Shown in pieces: positions 18,896 through 28,541 of a DNA stretch of 64,000 nt (the stretch's first letter is position 1; every line of letters begins with the position of its first letter). Location: the NCBI GenBank assembly GCA_016715075.1, contig JADKBK010000001.1, forward strand, positions 310,001 through 374,000, in the 5' to 3' direction. The DNA is from Bacteroidales bacterium (lineage in GTDB: Bacteria > Bacteroidota > Bacteroidia > Bacteroidales > VadinHA17). The translations under genes and the position numbers were made by a program. The notes below the pieces were generated by a model. The model had not been told where the DNA came from. It ran no database searches and saw nothing but the letters and a program-made list of their open reading frames with translations.

Positions 18896-19633
18896 TTACT
18901 TTGTCTCCCTGATCTTTATATTCTTAAATTCCACGACTGCACCATGATCCTGCAGCAGTATTCTTCCCTCTGCATTCTCACCAAAGCCTGGTATAGTTTT
19001 GAATTTGCTGGCAGCGACGAGATCTTTCCAGGCCTGACTGCCTCTCTCATATTCCACTGTCTTTATTCCATTGAGCCAGTGCTGTACTTTATTGTCCTTA
19101 ACGATTATTGTTGCATTGTTCCATTTATCAGGACCATTATCTCTCTGGTTTACAGGTGCAATGAGGTCATACAATCCGGCGAGTGTGCGGTTTCCTCCGA
19201 TGCCCTCTTTGGCATCCGCATGACGCTTGTCGTCGAGGATCTGGTATTCGCATCCGATGGAGGTATACTTCCCGTTATCCCTTTCTGTATCGACGAAGTA
19301 TTTGATACCGCTGTTGGCGCCGGGGGAATATCTGAAATCAATTGATAGTTCAAAGTTTTTGAATTTGGCTGTTGATACAATATCTCCTCCTCCTCCCTGT
19401 GTCTTTGCGGATGGGTTTACCATCAGAATGCCATCTTTGACTTCCCATCCTGTTGAGGGGAATTTTTTTGTTTTGGCGTTCATCCAGCCCTGTGGAGTTT
19501 TGCCGTCGAACAGCAGTTTCCATCCGTCATTGATCTCCTTTTGGGAGAGAGTATTATCAGTTTGTGCATAAGAGCTTGCAGTTACAATCAATGCAACACT
19601 CAGGGCTGTTAAGAAGAAGCGTAGTCTTTTCAT
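18896..19633 (-). CDS. DUF1080 (3-keto-disaccharide hydrolase-like) secreted protein
   Basis: A secreted concanavalin-like beta-sandwich protein, 245 residues from the ATG at 19633 (an ATG three codons earlier, at 19642, is possible). The signal peptide is about residues 1-23 (SSYAQ). The family is recognised from GWKLLFDGKTPQGWMN, WEVKDGILMV, KFKNFELSIDFRYSPGANSGIKYFV, CEYQILDDKRH and the end GRILLQDHGAVVEFKNIKIRE. Some members cleave 3-keto-glycosides in pathways that start with oxidation by Gfo/Idh/MocA-type enzymes, and such an oxidoreductase is present at 45339-46670. That functional link is inference. Confidence 0.9.
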   Translation of the reverse strand: MKRLRFFLTALSVALIVTASSYAQTDNTLSQKEINDGWKLLFDGKTPQGWMNAKTKKFPSTGWEVKDGILMVNPSAKTQGGGGDIVSTAKFKNFELSIDFRYSPGANSGIKYFVDTERDNGKYTSIGCEYQILDDKRHADAKEGIGGNRTLAGLYDLIAPVNQRDNGPDKWNNATIIVKDNKVQHWLNGIKTVEYERGSQAWKDLVAASKFKTIPGFGENAEGRILLQDHGAVVEFKNIKIRETK

Positions 19634-19721
19634 ATTATGCATGTTAATTATTTCTCTGATCGCTTATCCGGGTTTTAAAGATACATCTCTTTTTTATTTA
19701 TTTAACAAACAGAGTTTCTGT

Positions 19722-19885
19722 TTAATGTCTCTCCGTCTCTCCGTCTCTCCGTCTCTCCGTCTCTCCGTCTCTCCGTCTCTTCGTCTCTTCGTCTCTTCGT
19801 CTCTTCGTCTCTTCGTCTCCCTTTCTCCCCTTCTCCCTTCTCCCTTTCTCCCCTTTCTCCCTTTCTCCCCTTCACCCCATCTCCC
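19722..19885. repeat. Octamer array upstream of the DUF1080 gene
   Basis: About eleven units of gtctctcc/gtctcttc (19728-19818) pass into ctccctttctcccc-type octamers to about 19885. It lies between the divergent starts of the DUF1080 gene and the SPOR gene. The rest of this gap to 20023 holds no recognised element. Confidence 0.85.
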
Positions 19886-20023
19886 CTTTACCCAAAACCG
19901 CCAATTCGTTCGTTAACCACTATGCCGTGCGTCCCTCCAAACAAATTTTCCCCAACCCACTCTCTTTTCCTGCATTTTTCTACTTTTGACCGATCATTAG
20001 TCTGTTACACTACCAAGCCTATT

Positions 20024-20587
20024 GTGATTAAGTTAAGATTTCATATAAAAAGAGTTGTGTCTGTTCTGATCATAGCGGGGATATTGGTTTCAATGCCTTC
20101 GTGTAAATATCTGAAGCAGAAATTTGGATTAGGCGAATACTCTCTCAAAGCGGCAATTGAATGGGCGAAGGCTGACAGTACCAGGGTGGCAGATTCACTG
20201 CAGAGAATCAATGCAGATAAGGAGGCTATTAAAACAAATCTGCCGGACTCAGTGAAAAGGTATTGTCAGAAAAAAAGGTTTTTGAGAAAGCGCTTACAGA
20301 TTCTCTTATGAGCATTACTGATAATAATCCTTCTGTCTCAGATCCTGGTACCGGTTATTATATTATTGTCGGCAGTTTCTCAGATCACGATAATGCACTT
20401 CAGGCAGCAGGTAAATATACCGGTCTGGGTTTCAAGCCATCAATCTTCAACAAATCAGGCGTTCCAGGTGTCAGAATTGAGATTGGTTTCGGTAAAGACC
20501 TTCAGTAATCACGACGAGGCTTCCATTTTTCTGAAGGGATTCAAGGCTAAGTACGATCCTGGTGCATGGATCTATTCCTCCAGATAG
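20024..20587 (+). pseudogene. SPOR-domain lipoprotein, two frame disruptions
   Basis: A cell-envelope lipoprotein with a C-terminal SPOR domain, which binds denuded septal peptidoglycan. The first frame (GTG at 20024 is the best start) gives a signal with lipobox SMPSC and a coiled stretch ending DSVK. One base is missing in the A4 run at 20255-20258; after it the frame continues VLSEKKVFEKALTDSL and then the SPOR strand YYIIVGSFSDHDNALQAAGKY. One base is extra near 20485-20486 (gg); the next frame completes the domain as SVKTFSNHDEASIFLKGFKAKYDPGAWIY. With both bases corrected the product is about 187 residues and continuous. Base-level error is at least as likely as decay. Confidence 0.75.
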
Positions 20588-21375
20588 GATTTGTTTATTT
20601 CTCTTTGTTTTCTTTGCATCCTACTATATAATTCTTCTTCCTCAATACCAGATCTTTCATTCTCCATTTTTAACCCCCCAACCCCCTGAAGGGGGCTTGA
20701 AATCAAGATAATGGAAGTTCTTGAACCCCCTTTAGGGGCAGGGGGTCAATAACCCGGAATGAGGGGTCAATTAGTCCGGAATAAACACAGAGTTAAGAAC
20801 CAATGGAAATAGCATAAAAAGCAGTGTAACTCAGTGAAAACTCAGTGTAACTCCGTGGTTAGAAAAATCCCCAAACAAGATAAATCTCATAATTGTTTAA
20901 TCCGTTACATTAAATCCCTCTGGACAAAAATCTCTCTACGCTCTATGTTTGGTCTTAAACCTTGAACCCTTGGCTTTAGGCTTCCAATTGACGTTTTGCT
21001 ACAATTTTATTTTCTTAAATTATTCAAAACAGGATCCGGCGATAAAATTTTATCCTCCTAAACCGTCCGTTTGTCAAAACAGAGATTCCTGAACTATTTA
21101 AAACATCATAAATGTATTATTCACATAATTAGTGCTTTAGGATTTGGAGTGGATCAAAAAGGCATCTTCTACTATTAATCCTCATAAATATTTGCCCGTT
21201 TTTGACCAGTATGCCAAATCTGTCTGTCAATTGCAGTTAAATGTTAATGATGATCAGGAATTCATTAACAGGGAGCTCCTGAAATCCTCTCATTTTGCCA
21301 TTTAGCGGCGTTGCCGGGCTTGACTGACCTGATCTTTTCAATTACTTTTAACATATATATTAAAACCGGAAAGTG
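20588..21375. other. Long intergenic region with CCCCC-type and cacagag-type repeat remnants
   Basis: About 790 bases without a convincing gene. At 20668-20765 lies an inverted pair, aaccccccaaccccctgaagggggctt and tgaaccccctttaggggcaggggg. At about 20785-20870 are remnants of the accacggag/cacagag family (aactccgtggttag). At 20955-20985 a few heptamer-like units occur. The remaining DNA (20880-21350) is AT-rich and I see no structure in it. Confidence 0.6.
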
Positions 21376-21681
21376 ATGGAAAATAGCCTAGTATTAAGCA
21401 ATCCCCTGATCATTGATGATAATATACCAGGGATTAAATTAAAATATCAGAAGATATTCTACTCTGTATACCGTGTTATACTTTTCGCTGTAAAAGTTAC
21501 TCTCTTCTCCACTCTGACAATTATCTATTCCGCAATTGCACTATCAGCCTTTATACTTTACCAGTTGTTATTCAAGCACATATTTCAGATGCTTTTCAGG
21601 GAGATCATAGAGGATAAGCCTGAATCGTCATATTCCTGCAGTTGGGAAAATCAACACCATGATCTGAACTGGGAAGCGTGA
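21376..21681 (+). CDS. Small predicted membrane protein
   Basis: A 101-residue protein from the ATG at 21376 (a GTG directly precedes it). One strong, long hydrophobic segment lies at about residues 30-66 (VYRVILFAVKVTLFSTLTII...), possibly two helices in a hairpin. The C-terminus is acidic and polar. A GGAAAG lies just upstream of the start. I recognise no family, and coding status rests on length, hydrophobic pattern and start context only. Confidence 0.45.
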   Translation: MENSLVLSNPLIIDDNIPGIKLKYQKIFYSVYRVILFAVKVTLFSTLTIIYSAIALSAFILYQLLFKHIFQMLFREIIEDKPESSYSCSWENQHHDLNWEA

Positions 21682-21767
21682 GACCTTATCATTCCTTGAA
21701 GTCCTGCCTTTTGTAGTCCAGAGCCAGGAGCTATACCAGTACAGTTAAAATACCGATATAATACCAG

Positions 21768-21919
21768 GGGCTGTCTCAAAAGTCTAAAACTTCAATTTTT
21801 TCCTCTGTGGCTCTCTGTGACTACTCTGTGGCTCTCTGTGTAACAAATAATTAAGAACTTACACAGAGATCACAGAGATACCACAGAGGTGCACAGAGGA
21901 CTTTTGAGACAGCCCTTTT
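21768..21919. repeat. Intact palindromic MITE-like element with GGGCTGTCTCAAAAGTC ends
   Basis: The outer arms are ggggctgtctcaaaagtc (from 21768) and gacttttgagacagcccttt (to 21919), a near-perfect inverted repeat. Inside are ctctgtggctctctgtg units, a short AT-rich spacer with ttaagaacttacacagag, and the inverted cacagagat units. The whole could fold into one hairpin of about 150 bases. It is the clearest copy of the cacagag family in the window. Confidence 0.85.
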
Positions 21920-22039
21920 TATGTCCATATATGGTTTTCCGATATCCATCCCCCAGTTTTATTCCGGTTTAATTTGACAATATCCCCCAAATCTGATTTA
22001 AATTCCTAAATTGTACTCAAATTGTCAGAACTGAAAGTC

Positions 22040-22570
22040 ATGACAAAAGCATTTTGCTATATATCCTTTCTCTTATATGCCGGATTATCTGCCCAGGCAC
22101 AGGATCTGATAAAACCTGTAAATCCGGTAACAATCTATAACATTACTCCCGGCTACATAACTATAAATGAATTTACCGGCTCTGTCGGTTTGGGTAGTAA
22201 AGACCCTCAATACTCTGATTATTTTTTTGGAGTTACCACTCTTCATGGTTACCAGCTGAATAAACACTTCCTGGCAGCAGGCGGAACCGGCGTTCTGTTT
22301 TATGACAAAGGTGTACTGATCCCCCTTATCATTGATCTCCGGTATAGTTTTAACGGAAGTAAATTTATCCCGTATATCTATGGCGACGGGGGAGTTCTTC
22401 TTAACTCAAAACAGGTAATTAAACTCTTCGTAAATCCCGGCATCGGTATTAAATACTTCCTTACAAATCATATGGTAATGACTGTCGGAGCCGGCATGTG
22501 GGTACAGGCCGACATCAGACGCGACAGCTTTTTAAATTTAAAACTCGGTATCGCCTATAAACCGAAGTAA
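22040..22570 (+). CDS. Outer-membrane beta-barrel-like protein
   Basis: A 176-residue secreted protein from the ATG at 22040 (the frame opens at a TTG at 22022). The signal peptide is MTKAFCYISFLLYAGLSAQAQ. The mature protein consists of amphipathic strands with turns (NEFTGSVGLGSKDPQYSDYFFGVTT, NPGIGIKYFLTNHMVMTVGAGMW) and ends in LNLKLGIAYKPK, the pattern of small eight-stranded barrels of the OmpW/porin_6-like type. No specific family or ligand can be named. It stands alone between repeat elements. Confidence 0.65.
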   Translation: MTKAFCYISFLLYAGLSAQAQDLIKPVNPVTIYNITPGYITINEFTGSVGLGSKDPQYSDYFFGVTTLHGYQLNKHFLAAGGTGVLFYDKGVLIPLIIDLRYSFNGSKFIPYIYGDGGVLLNSKQVIKLFVNPGIGIKYFLTNHMVMTVGAGMWVQADIRRDSFLNLKLGIAYKPK

Positions 22571-22577
22571 TCCATCT

Positions 22578-22745
22578 CACTCTGCGCCCTGCGCTCTACG
22601 CTCTCCCCTCTGAGCCCTCCGCTCTCCGCTCTCCGCTCTTCGCTCTCCGCTCTACGCCCTGCGCCCTCCGCCCTGAGCCCTGCGCCCTCCGCCCTCCGCC
22701 CTGCGCCCTGCGCCCTCCGCCCTGCGCCCTGAGCCCTGCGCCCTA
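22578..22745. repeat. Heptamer tandem array (gccctgc / gctctcc type)
   Basis: About 22 units of the 7-bp family: gctctcc, gctcttc, gctctac, then gccctgc, gccctcc, gccctga. The array starts within ten bases of the stop codon of the upstream barrel gene. The rest of this 340-base gap up to 22910 shows no further gene. Confidence 0.9.
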
Positions 22746-22910
22746 CATGCCTTCATATCACTTCCCAATCCCCTCCCTCACCTGAATAAGTTTTTGTTAT
22801 TCGCAGAAACATCACTAATCTTTTATATTTTTGAAATAACTTAACAGGAAAAGTTGAGTACAATAGAAAGACTAAGAGTAATTGCAATAATTAAATTATA
22901 AACGACCATT

Positions 22911-23687
22911 ATGAAAAGATTTCTCATAATAACCCTGACAATTTCAGTTTTTGCTACTGGCAATCTGATGTCACAACCAGTAGTCGGACTCGACACCTGG
23001 TTCAACCACGAATCGAAGAAAGATTCCGGTAAACCTTTTCACTACCTCTGGACCGATACAGAATTCAGCGGCTACTCACGATGGGGAGAGTCATTTGTCG
23101 CGAGAGGGGCAAAGCTCACAACAATAGGAAAACCCGACTCAAAAACTCTTTCCGGAATCGATATCTATATCCTCGTCGATCCTGATACAACCACCGAAAG
23201 CCCGGCTCCGAATTATATAATGCCGGATGACATAAAAGCTATCACGGTATGGGTAAAAAAAGGCGGAGTCCTGGCCATCCTTGCCAACGACGCCCCGAAC
23301 TGCGAATTCACTCATCTCAACCAGCTGGCTTGTCAGTTCGGAATGACCTTTAACCATGTTACCCTTCATCCGGTACCCGGTGATGACTTTGGACCGGGAG
23401 CCAGTAAAAACCTTCCCGACCATCCTCTCTTTAAAGACGTCAGAAAGATCTATATAAAGGAGGTATCTGATATTAACCTGTCAGGAAGTGCAAAAGCTAT
23501 ACTGAAAGAGAACGGGAAAGTTCTGATTGCCGAAAACAAAGTCGGCAAGGGCTATGTTTTTGCTATTGGCGATCCGTGGATCTATAACGAATATATTGAT
23601 CATGACAGACTTCCGGAAAGCTTTGATAACAGAAAAGCAGCTGAGAACCTGACGGACCTGCTGCTCGGTTATGGCAGGAAGAAATAG
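22911..23687 (+). CDS. Secreted DUF4350-like protein associated with glycan hydrolases
   Basis: A 258-residue protein with signal peptide (about 1-21, LMSQ end). The segment VVGLDTWFNHESKKDSGKP and the following FHYLWTDTEFSGYSRWGE, a DIYILVDPDTT strand and the GGVLAILANDAPNCEFTHLNQLA region match the GATase-like DUF4350 domain often fused to or encoded beside unsaturated rhamnogalacturonyl hydrolases (GH88/GH105) in Bacteroidota. No catalytic residues can be assigned. The next gene in the same direction is the GH38 enzyme. Association with rhamnogalacturonan breakdown would fit the GH106 gene nearby, but is inference. Confidence 0.6.
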   Translation: MKRFLIITLTISVFATGNLMSQPVVGLDTWFNHESKKDSGKPFHYLWTDTEFSGYSRWGESFVARGAKLTTIGKPDSKTLSGIDIYILVDPDTTTESPAPNYIMPDDIKAITVWVKKGGVLAILANDAPNCEFTHLNQLACQFGMTFNHVTLHPVPGDDFGPGASKNLPDHPLFKDVRKIYIKEVSDINLSGSAKAILKENGKVLIAENKVGKGYVFAIGDPWIYNEYIDHDRLPESFDNRKAAENLTDLLLGYGRKK

Positions 23688-23699
23688 GATTGGAGGAGG

Positions 23700-23840
23700 A
23701 GAAGGGGAGACTAAGGGACTAAGAGACTAAGAGACTAAGAGACTAAGAGACTAAGGGACTAAGAGACTAAGAGGTAAATAAAAATAACTCCGTGAAACTC
23801 CGTGTAAAATCCGTGTTACTCCGTGGTTAAAAAGAAATCT
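23700..23840. repeat. Octamer array (gactaaga) and accacggag-type remnant
   Basis: About nine near-identical octamers gactaaga/gactaagg run at 23708-23772, starting about 20 bases after the stop codon of the preceding gene. At 23788-23830 a related motif occurs: aactccgtgaaactccgtg...ccgtggtta, the accacggag family. Confidence 0.85.
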
Positions 23841-23918
23841 TAAACACGAAGGACTCAAAGGGTTTCACAAAGGTCACGAAGGGAAGAAGAATATTTGGAT
23901 AATTTTAAAATAAACATA

Positions 23919-26813
23919 ATGAGAAGACCTACATTGCAACTGATATTATTAATGCTCCTGGTATCCATCTCCTCCATGGAGCTAAACAGCCAGCAATTAG
24001 CATCAAAGGTTGAGTTTTTAAATGCTCCCGTGCTCTTTAAAGAGGGTAACAAATCTTTTCAGCAGGTTGTTGCAAGTTATAAATCTGAAAAAGATGGAAA
24101 GATCGTAATCTCAAAAGACGGGAAGCAGCTGATTAGCGCTGATCTGAAATCCGGTCAGAACAGATTCCTTCTGACCCTTCCTTCCGTTACCAAACCGAAG
24201 AAAACCAGCTTCACTGCTAAAATAGACAATGGGGCGGTACAGTCCTATACTCTGACACTCGTTCCTCCCAAAAAATGGCAGATCTATTTTGTTGAACATT
24301 CACATACCGATATCGGCTATACCCGTCCGCAATCGGAGATCCTGGCCGAACATATGCGCTATATCGATTATGCTCTCGATTATTGCGACCAGACAGATAA
24401 TATGCCCGATGATGCAAAGTTCCGCTGGACCTGTGAATCGGCATGGGTAACAAGGGAGTACCTGCACTCCAGGCCGGCGTCGCAGATCGCAAGGTTTAAA
24501 AAGAGGATTGCCGAAGGACGCATCGAGGTGGCAGGAATGTATTGTAATATGGCAGAGATTTCTGATGAAAATGTGATGTACGATTTTCTCCAACCGCTGA
24601 AAGAGTTCAATAAACAGGGCATACCTGTTAAAACAGCAATGCAGAACGATGTGAACGGTATCGCATGGTGCATGCCCGACTATTTCAAAAACACCGGCGT
24701 GAAGTACCTTATAATGGGGATCAATGAGACACGATCTGTCCTGCCATTTAACAAGCCTACCGCTTTCTGGTGGGAGGCTCCGTCAGGCGAAAGACTGCTT
24801 GCATTCCGCGCCGACCATTACATGACAGGTAACTTCTTCGGTATAGAAAGCACGGCAATAAAACCAGAGAATATGCTTGGGCACCTTGCTGATATTGATA
24901 GTAAAGGTTATCCATTCGACAGGATAGGGATCCAATTCTCCGGCTACTTTACCGATAATGCTCCTCCTTCCACCGCCGCCTGCGAACTGGTGAAAAAATG
25001 GAATGAGAAATATGAATCTCCCAAACTGAGGCTGGCTGTTGCAAGTGAATTTCCTGAATATGTGGAAAAGAACTTTTCTGACAAGCTGCCGGTTTTCAGA
25101 AACGCATGGCTCGACTGGTGGACCGATGGCTACGGTTCAACATCCAGGGAAACGGCAGAGGTCAGGAAAAACCAGAATACTTTGCAGGTTGATCAGGGAT
25201 TGTTTGCAATGGTTTCAATGATGGGAGGGGAGCTGAGCCCTACCCTTGAGTCAGATATGGATCATATAAGTGAGAATGAGATCTTCTTTGATGAACATAC
25301 CTGCGGAGCTGCAGAAAGTATCGACCTTCCTTATTCGGAAAACTCTACAAAGCAGTGGCTTCAGAAAGGAGCTTATGCCTGGGAGGCAGTAAAGAAGACA
25401 ACTCTCATGAATGAAGAGGCTCTTGCCCGCTTCCAGGAGTTCCTGAAGAAGGCTGATTTTCCTGTGATTTATGTTGTTAATTCAATGGGATGGAGACGGT
25501 CCGGACATGTTAATCTCTTTGTCGATTTTGAGGTCCTTCCGATCACAAAAAAAGCAAGAATAATCGATTTATCTACTGGTAAGGAAGTGCCTGCACAGGT
25601 TCTAAGCAAGAGAGCCGAAGGCGCTTACTGGGTACTCGAAGTCAGCGATATTCCGGCAATGGGATATAAGGCATTGAAAATTGAGGTTGTTGAGCAGGAA
25701 CCACCATCAGTGACCGGCACAAATGTTGAAATCCTTGAGAACAGGTTCTATAAAATTGTGATTAACAAATCGACCGGCGCCATCAGCAGTCTTTATGATA
25801 AAGAACTGAACCAGGAGCTTTCTGACGGACAAAATCCTTATAACATCGGTCAGGCAGTAAGAGAGACATCAGTGAAGCGCGACATTCCTCCTTTTACCCG
25901 CACTTCTGTTTCAAATGTGAGAATTGACGGAGGAACAAACGGACCGGTATGGGAAAGTATTAAGATCTCAGCCGATCTGCCGGGATGTGAGCAGGGAATC
26001 GAAAACCTTCCTAAGGGGATCGATCTGGAGATCCGCCTGTACAGGAATGTAAAAAAGGTGGAATTCAAGTATCTGGCCCGCAAGCTTATAATCACCGATC
26101 CTGAAGCATTATACGTTGCCTTTCCTTTTTCTTTGCCTGATTCAAGGATTGTCTTTGAGACAATTGGCGGGGTGCTGGCCCAGGGTCAGCAGCTGCCTGG
26201 TTCATCTACCGACTGGAATGTTGCCCAGAATTTTGTGTCTGTCCGCGGGAAGAAAGGCCAGATTGTTATTGTAAGCAGTGAAGCTCCTCTATGGCAGTTC
26301 AGCGATTTCAACATGGCTAAGTGGGAGAGGATTCCCAGGCAGGGCAAGACCTGGCTCTATTCATTTGTAATGAACAACTACTGGATGACCAATTTCCGTG
26401 CCTTCCAGGAGGGAGCCTTCAGCTGGAGCTATCAGCTCACATCCTCGGCAGATACCACAAACACTTTCGCTTCCAAATATGCATGGAATGAAAGAAATCC
26501 ATTCCCAACGCGTACGTTCCCGGCCGGCGCAAATGAGTTAAAGACTTTGTCGCTTGAGACACTTAAGGTTACCGGTCCTGCCAATGCCCTGCTTGTTAAC
26601 AGCAGACCGGCATTTAAGGGTAAGGGAACCTTGCTGCTTCATTTCCGGGAGCTTGAAGGAAAAAGCGCTGAGGTATATCTCTCATCAGCTCTTCCTGGTC
26701 AGACAATTAAAAAGATAGTAGAGGTCAATGCGGCGGGAAAGGAGATCGGACAGCCATTGAAATCCATACAGCTGAAGCCATTCGAAGTGAGATTTATTGA
26801 AATTGAGTTGTAG
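23919..26813 (+). CDS. GH38-like alpha-mannosidase, secreted
   Basis: A 964-residue secreted glycosidase from the ATG at 23919 (the frame opens at a TTG at 23895). The signal peptide is about residues 1-24. The catalytic GH38 fold is shown by the zinc motif EHSHTDIGYTRPQ (His-x-His-x-Asp), the EVAGMYCNMAEIS strand and the nucleophile segment AMQNDVNGIAWCMPD. The region DIPAMGYKALKIEV and the following beta domains are the GH38 C-terminal parts. Family members hydrolyse alpha-mannosides, usually retaining with zinc. The N-terminal 100 residues form an extra domain found in Bacteroidota homologues. Downstream after 141 bases is the alpha/beta hydrolase gene. Confidence 0.85.
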   Translation: MRRPTLQLILLMLLVSISSMELNSQQLASKVEFLNAPVLFKEGNKSFQQVVASYKSEKDGKIVISKDGKQLISADLKSGQNRFLLTLPSVTKPKKTSFTAKIDNGAVQSYTLTLVPPKKWQIYFVEHSHTDIGYTRPQSEILAEHMRYIDYALDYCDQTDNMPDDAKFRWTCESAWVTREYLHSRPASQIARFKKRIAEGRIEVAGMYCNMAEISDENVMYDFLQPLKEFNKQGIPVKTAMQNDVNGIAWCMPDYFKNTGVKYLIMGINETRSVLPFNKPTAFWWEAPSGERLLAFRADHYMTGNFFGIESTAIKPENMLGHLADIDSKGYPFDRIGIQFSGYFTDNAPPSTAACELVKKWNEKYESPKLRLAVASEFPEYVEKNFSDKLPVFRNAWLDWWTDGYGSTSRETAEVRKNQNTLQVDQGLFAMVSMMGGELSPTLESDMDHISENEIFFDEHTCGAAESIDLPYSENSTKQWLQKGAYAWEAVKKTTLMNEEALARFQEFLKKADFPVIYVVNSMGWRRSGHVNLFVDFEVLPITKKARIIDLSTGKEVPAQVLSKRAEGAYWVLEVSDIPAMGYKALKIEVVEQEPPSVTGTNVEILENRFYKIVINKSTGAISSLYDKELNQELSDGQNPYNIGQAVRETSVKRDIPPFTRTSVSNVRIDGGTNGPVWESIKISADLPGCEQGIENLPKGIDLEIRLYRNVKKVEFKYLARKLIITDPEALYVAFPFSLPDSRIVFETIGGVLAQGQQLPGSSTDWNVAQNFVSVRGKKGQIVIVSSEAPLWQFSDFNMAKWERIPRQGKTWLYSFVMNNYWMTNFRAFQEGAFSWSYQLTSSADTTNTFASKYAWNERNPFPTRTFPAGANELKTLSLETLKVTGPANALLVNSRPAFKGKGTLLLHFRELEGKSAEVYLSSALPGQTIKKIVEVNAAGKEIGQPLKSIQLKPFEVRFIEIEL

Positions 26814-26817
26814 AAAA

Positions 26818-26945
26818 CGGTTCCCCTCCCTGGAGGGGTTAGGGGTGGGTATAAATAAGAAGAACCTAAACGGCCACAATTGAATCTTTGAGGAATTGTT
26901 GAAACAGTGCAACTCTGTGCTAACTCCGTGTGACTCCGTGGTAAA
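26818..26945. repeat. Short CCCC palindrome and accacggag remnant
   Basis: At 26821-26850 lies ttcccctccctggaggggttaggggtggg, a palindrome of the CCCC family directly after the GH38 stop codon. At 26908-26944 lies gtgcaactctgtgctaactccgtgtgactccgtggta, of the accacggag family, directly before the hydrolase gene. Confidence 0.6.
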
Positions 26946-26954
26946 AATTAATTC

Positions 26955-28181
26955 ATGAAGAAAATATTTCTTTTAATAAGTGTTTTATTCCCGGTAATTC
27001 TTTCAGCTCAGGATTACTCTGTAAAGCTTCAGCCTCCTGACAGCAAGTTCAAAGAGGTTGAGTATTTTATGTGGATCCCAGAAAACGTAAAAACAATTAA
27101 GGGTATTATCGTCCATCAGCATGGATGCGGAGAAACAGCATATAAATCGGGTAGAAATGCTTTTCATGATGTACAGTGGCGGGCACTGGCAAAAAAGTGG
27201 GACTTTGCCCTGATGGGTTCATCCTATACCTCACGAACTGATTGTTTCAATTGGATTCATCCTGAAGAAGGTTCATATAATGCATTTATAAATGGTATTG
27301 CAGAAATTGCGAAACAATCAGATCATAAAGAACTTGAGAATGTCCCATGGGTAATCTGGGGTCACTCGGGTGGCGGGCACTGGGCGTATGATATGGTTTT
27401 ACAGCACCCTGAGAGAATTATCTGCGCGGTCCTCAAATCCCCTGCATGGTCAGATACCAGCAGCATGGGTTTACAGGTACCGTTATTATGTCTGTTGGGA
27501 ATGCGTGAGAGTATTAATACATTCAGCAGTTTTGTCTATTCCACAGCAGTCGAAGCCATGAAATTCCGGATCAGCAAAAATGCTCCGGTGTGCATAGCCC
27601 CTGATCCTTCATCCGGTCATGAGAGTGCAAATACCAGGTTGCTGGCAATTCCGTTTATTGATGAAATCCTGAAGCTCCGGCTTACAGACAGTACGGTCGG
27701 TATCAACAGAAGTAAGGAATATTTCATTGATCTTGAGAATTTTAACCTGACTGGCAACAAAACAGATATTACTTATGCGAACAACCTTACCTGGTTTCCG
27801 GATAAGATTTTTGCAGAAAAGTGGTTGGAGTTCATTAATACTGGAAATGTTTCTGATACGTCACCACCGGAAAAACCGCCGTATAGTGTAACCCTGAAAA
27901 GGGAAGGGAGTAAAATTATAATTAACTGGCAGGCTGATGCGGATCCCGGGAGCGGGATCAGGGAGTTCAGGATTTACAGAAACGGTAAATTGCTAAACCA
28001 GGGTCATGATAATTCAAACTGGAATTTCAGTATTGACTATCATGACAATCCGATTGAAATTTATGATAAATTTGAGTTTGCAGACAGTACAGTTAATATA
28101 AAAAAGAAATACAGCTATCAGATATCCATTGTAAATAATGCGGGTCTGGAATCAGCAAAAAGTATGGCTGTTTTTGATTAA
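26955..28181 (+). CDS. Secreted alpha/beta hydrolase with C-terminal fibronectin-like domain
   Basis: A 408-residue protein with signal peptide (about 1-18, LSAQ end). Residues about 35-250 form an alpha/beta hydrolase: oxyanion region HQHGCGE, nucleophile elbow WGHSGGGHW (serine in G-H-S-G-G) and a later histidine in SSGHES. About residues 300-408 resemble a fibronectin type III module (PPYSVTLKREGSKIIINWQADADPG...). The arrangement is like secreted carbohydrate or polymer esterases, although the substrate is not visible. Same direction as GH38 and 141 bases after it; it may be co-transcribed. Confidence 0.75.
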   Translation: MKKIFLLISVLFPVILSAQDYSVKLQPPDSKFKEVEYFMWIPENVKTIKGIIVHQHGCGETAYKSGRNAFHDVQWRALAKKWDFALMGSSYTSRTDCFNWIHPEEGSYNAFINGIAEIAKQSDHKELENVPWVIWGHSGGGHWAYDMVLQHPERIICAVLKSPAWSDTSSMGLQVPLLCLLGMRESINTFSSFVYSTAVEAMKFRISKNAPVCIAPDPSSGHESANTRLLAIPFIDEILKLRLTDSTVGINRSKEYFIDLENFNLTGNKTDITYANNLTWFPDKIFAEKWLEFINTGNVSDTSPPEKPPYSVTLKREGSKIIINWQADADPGSGIREFRIYRNGKLLNQGHDNSNWNFSIDYHDNPIEIYDKFEFADSTVNIKKKYSYQISIVNNAGLESAKSMAVFD

Positions 28182-28254
28182 GCAATATTTGCAATTAACC
28201 ACATCTATATGGAATCATGATAAGTAAACTTTATTTTAGAACTGAAGTGATGAT

Positions 28255-28490
28255 TTTTAACAAGTCTTTTTTAACCGCAAAGAACGCAAAGAATTAAATC
28301 CCAAAAGTTTTGGATGACTAGTTTGGCGCAAAGCACGCAAAGTGTAGTTACGGTTAAAATATTTATAACGGTTTATTTTTAGAAAGCCGGAATGCAGAGG
28401 TGATAATATCTATGATTATAAACTCTTTGCGACCTTTGCGTAGAACCTTTGCGACCTTTGCGGTTAATGGATTTCAACTTTTTAAAAACA
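28255..28490. repeat. Palindromic MITE-like element, cgcaaag core
   Basis: The left end is aacaagtcttttttaaccgcaaagaacgcaaag; the right end is cctttgcgtagaacctttgcgacctttgcggttaatgg followed by caactttttaaaaacag. Between them about 100 bases are unrelated AT-rich DNA. It occupies the 360-base gap upstream of the first URO-D gene. Confidence 0.75.
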
Positions 28491-28541
28491 GAAGGATTGG
28501 GAAATATGGAAAACTAAATATTATCAGTTAAGAAAATTTAT

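Noticed and set aside
10583..19642. Canonical polysaccharide-utilisation locus
   Set aside because: The TonB receptor is too short for SusC, no SusD-like gene is present, and no hybrid two-component or ECF/anti-sigma regulator is found.
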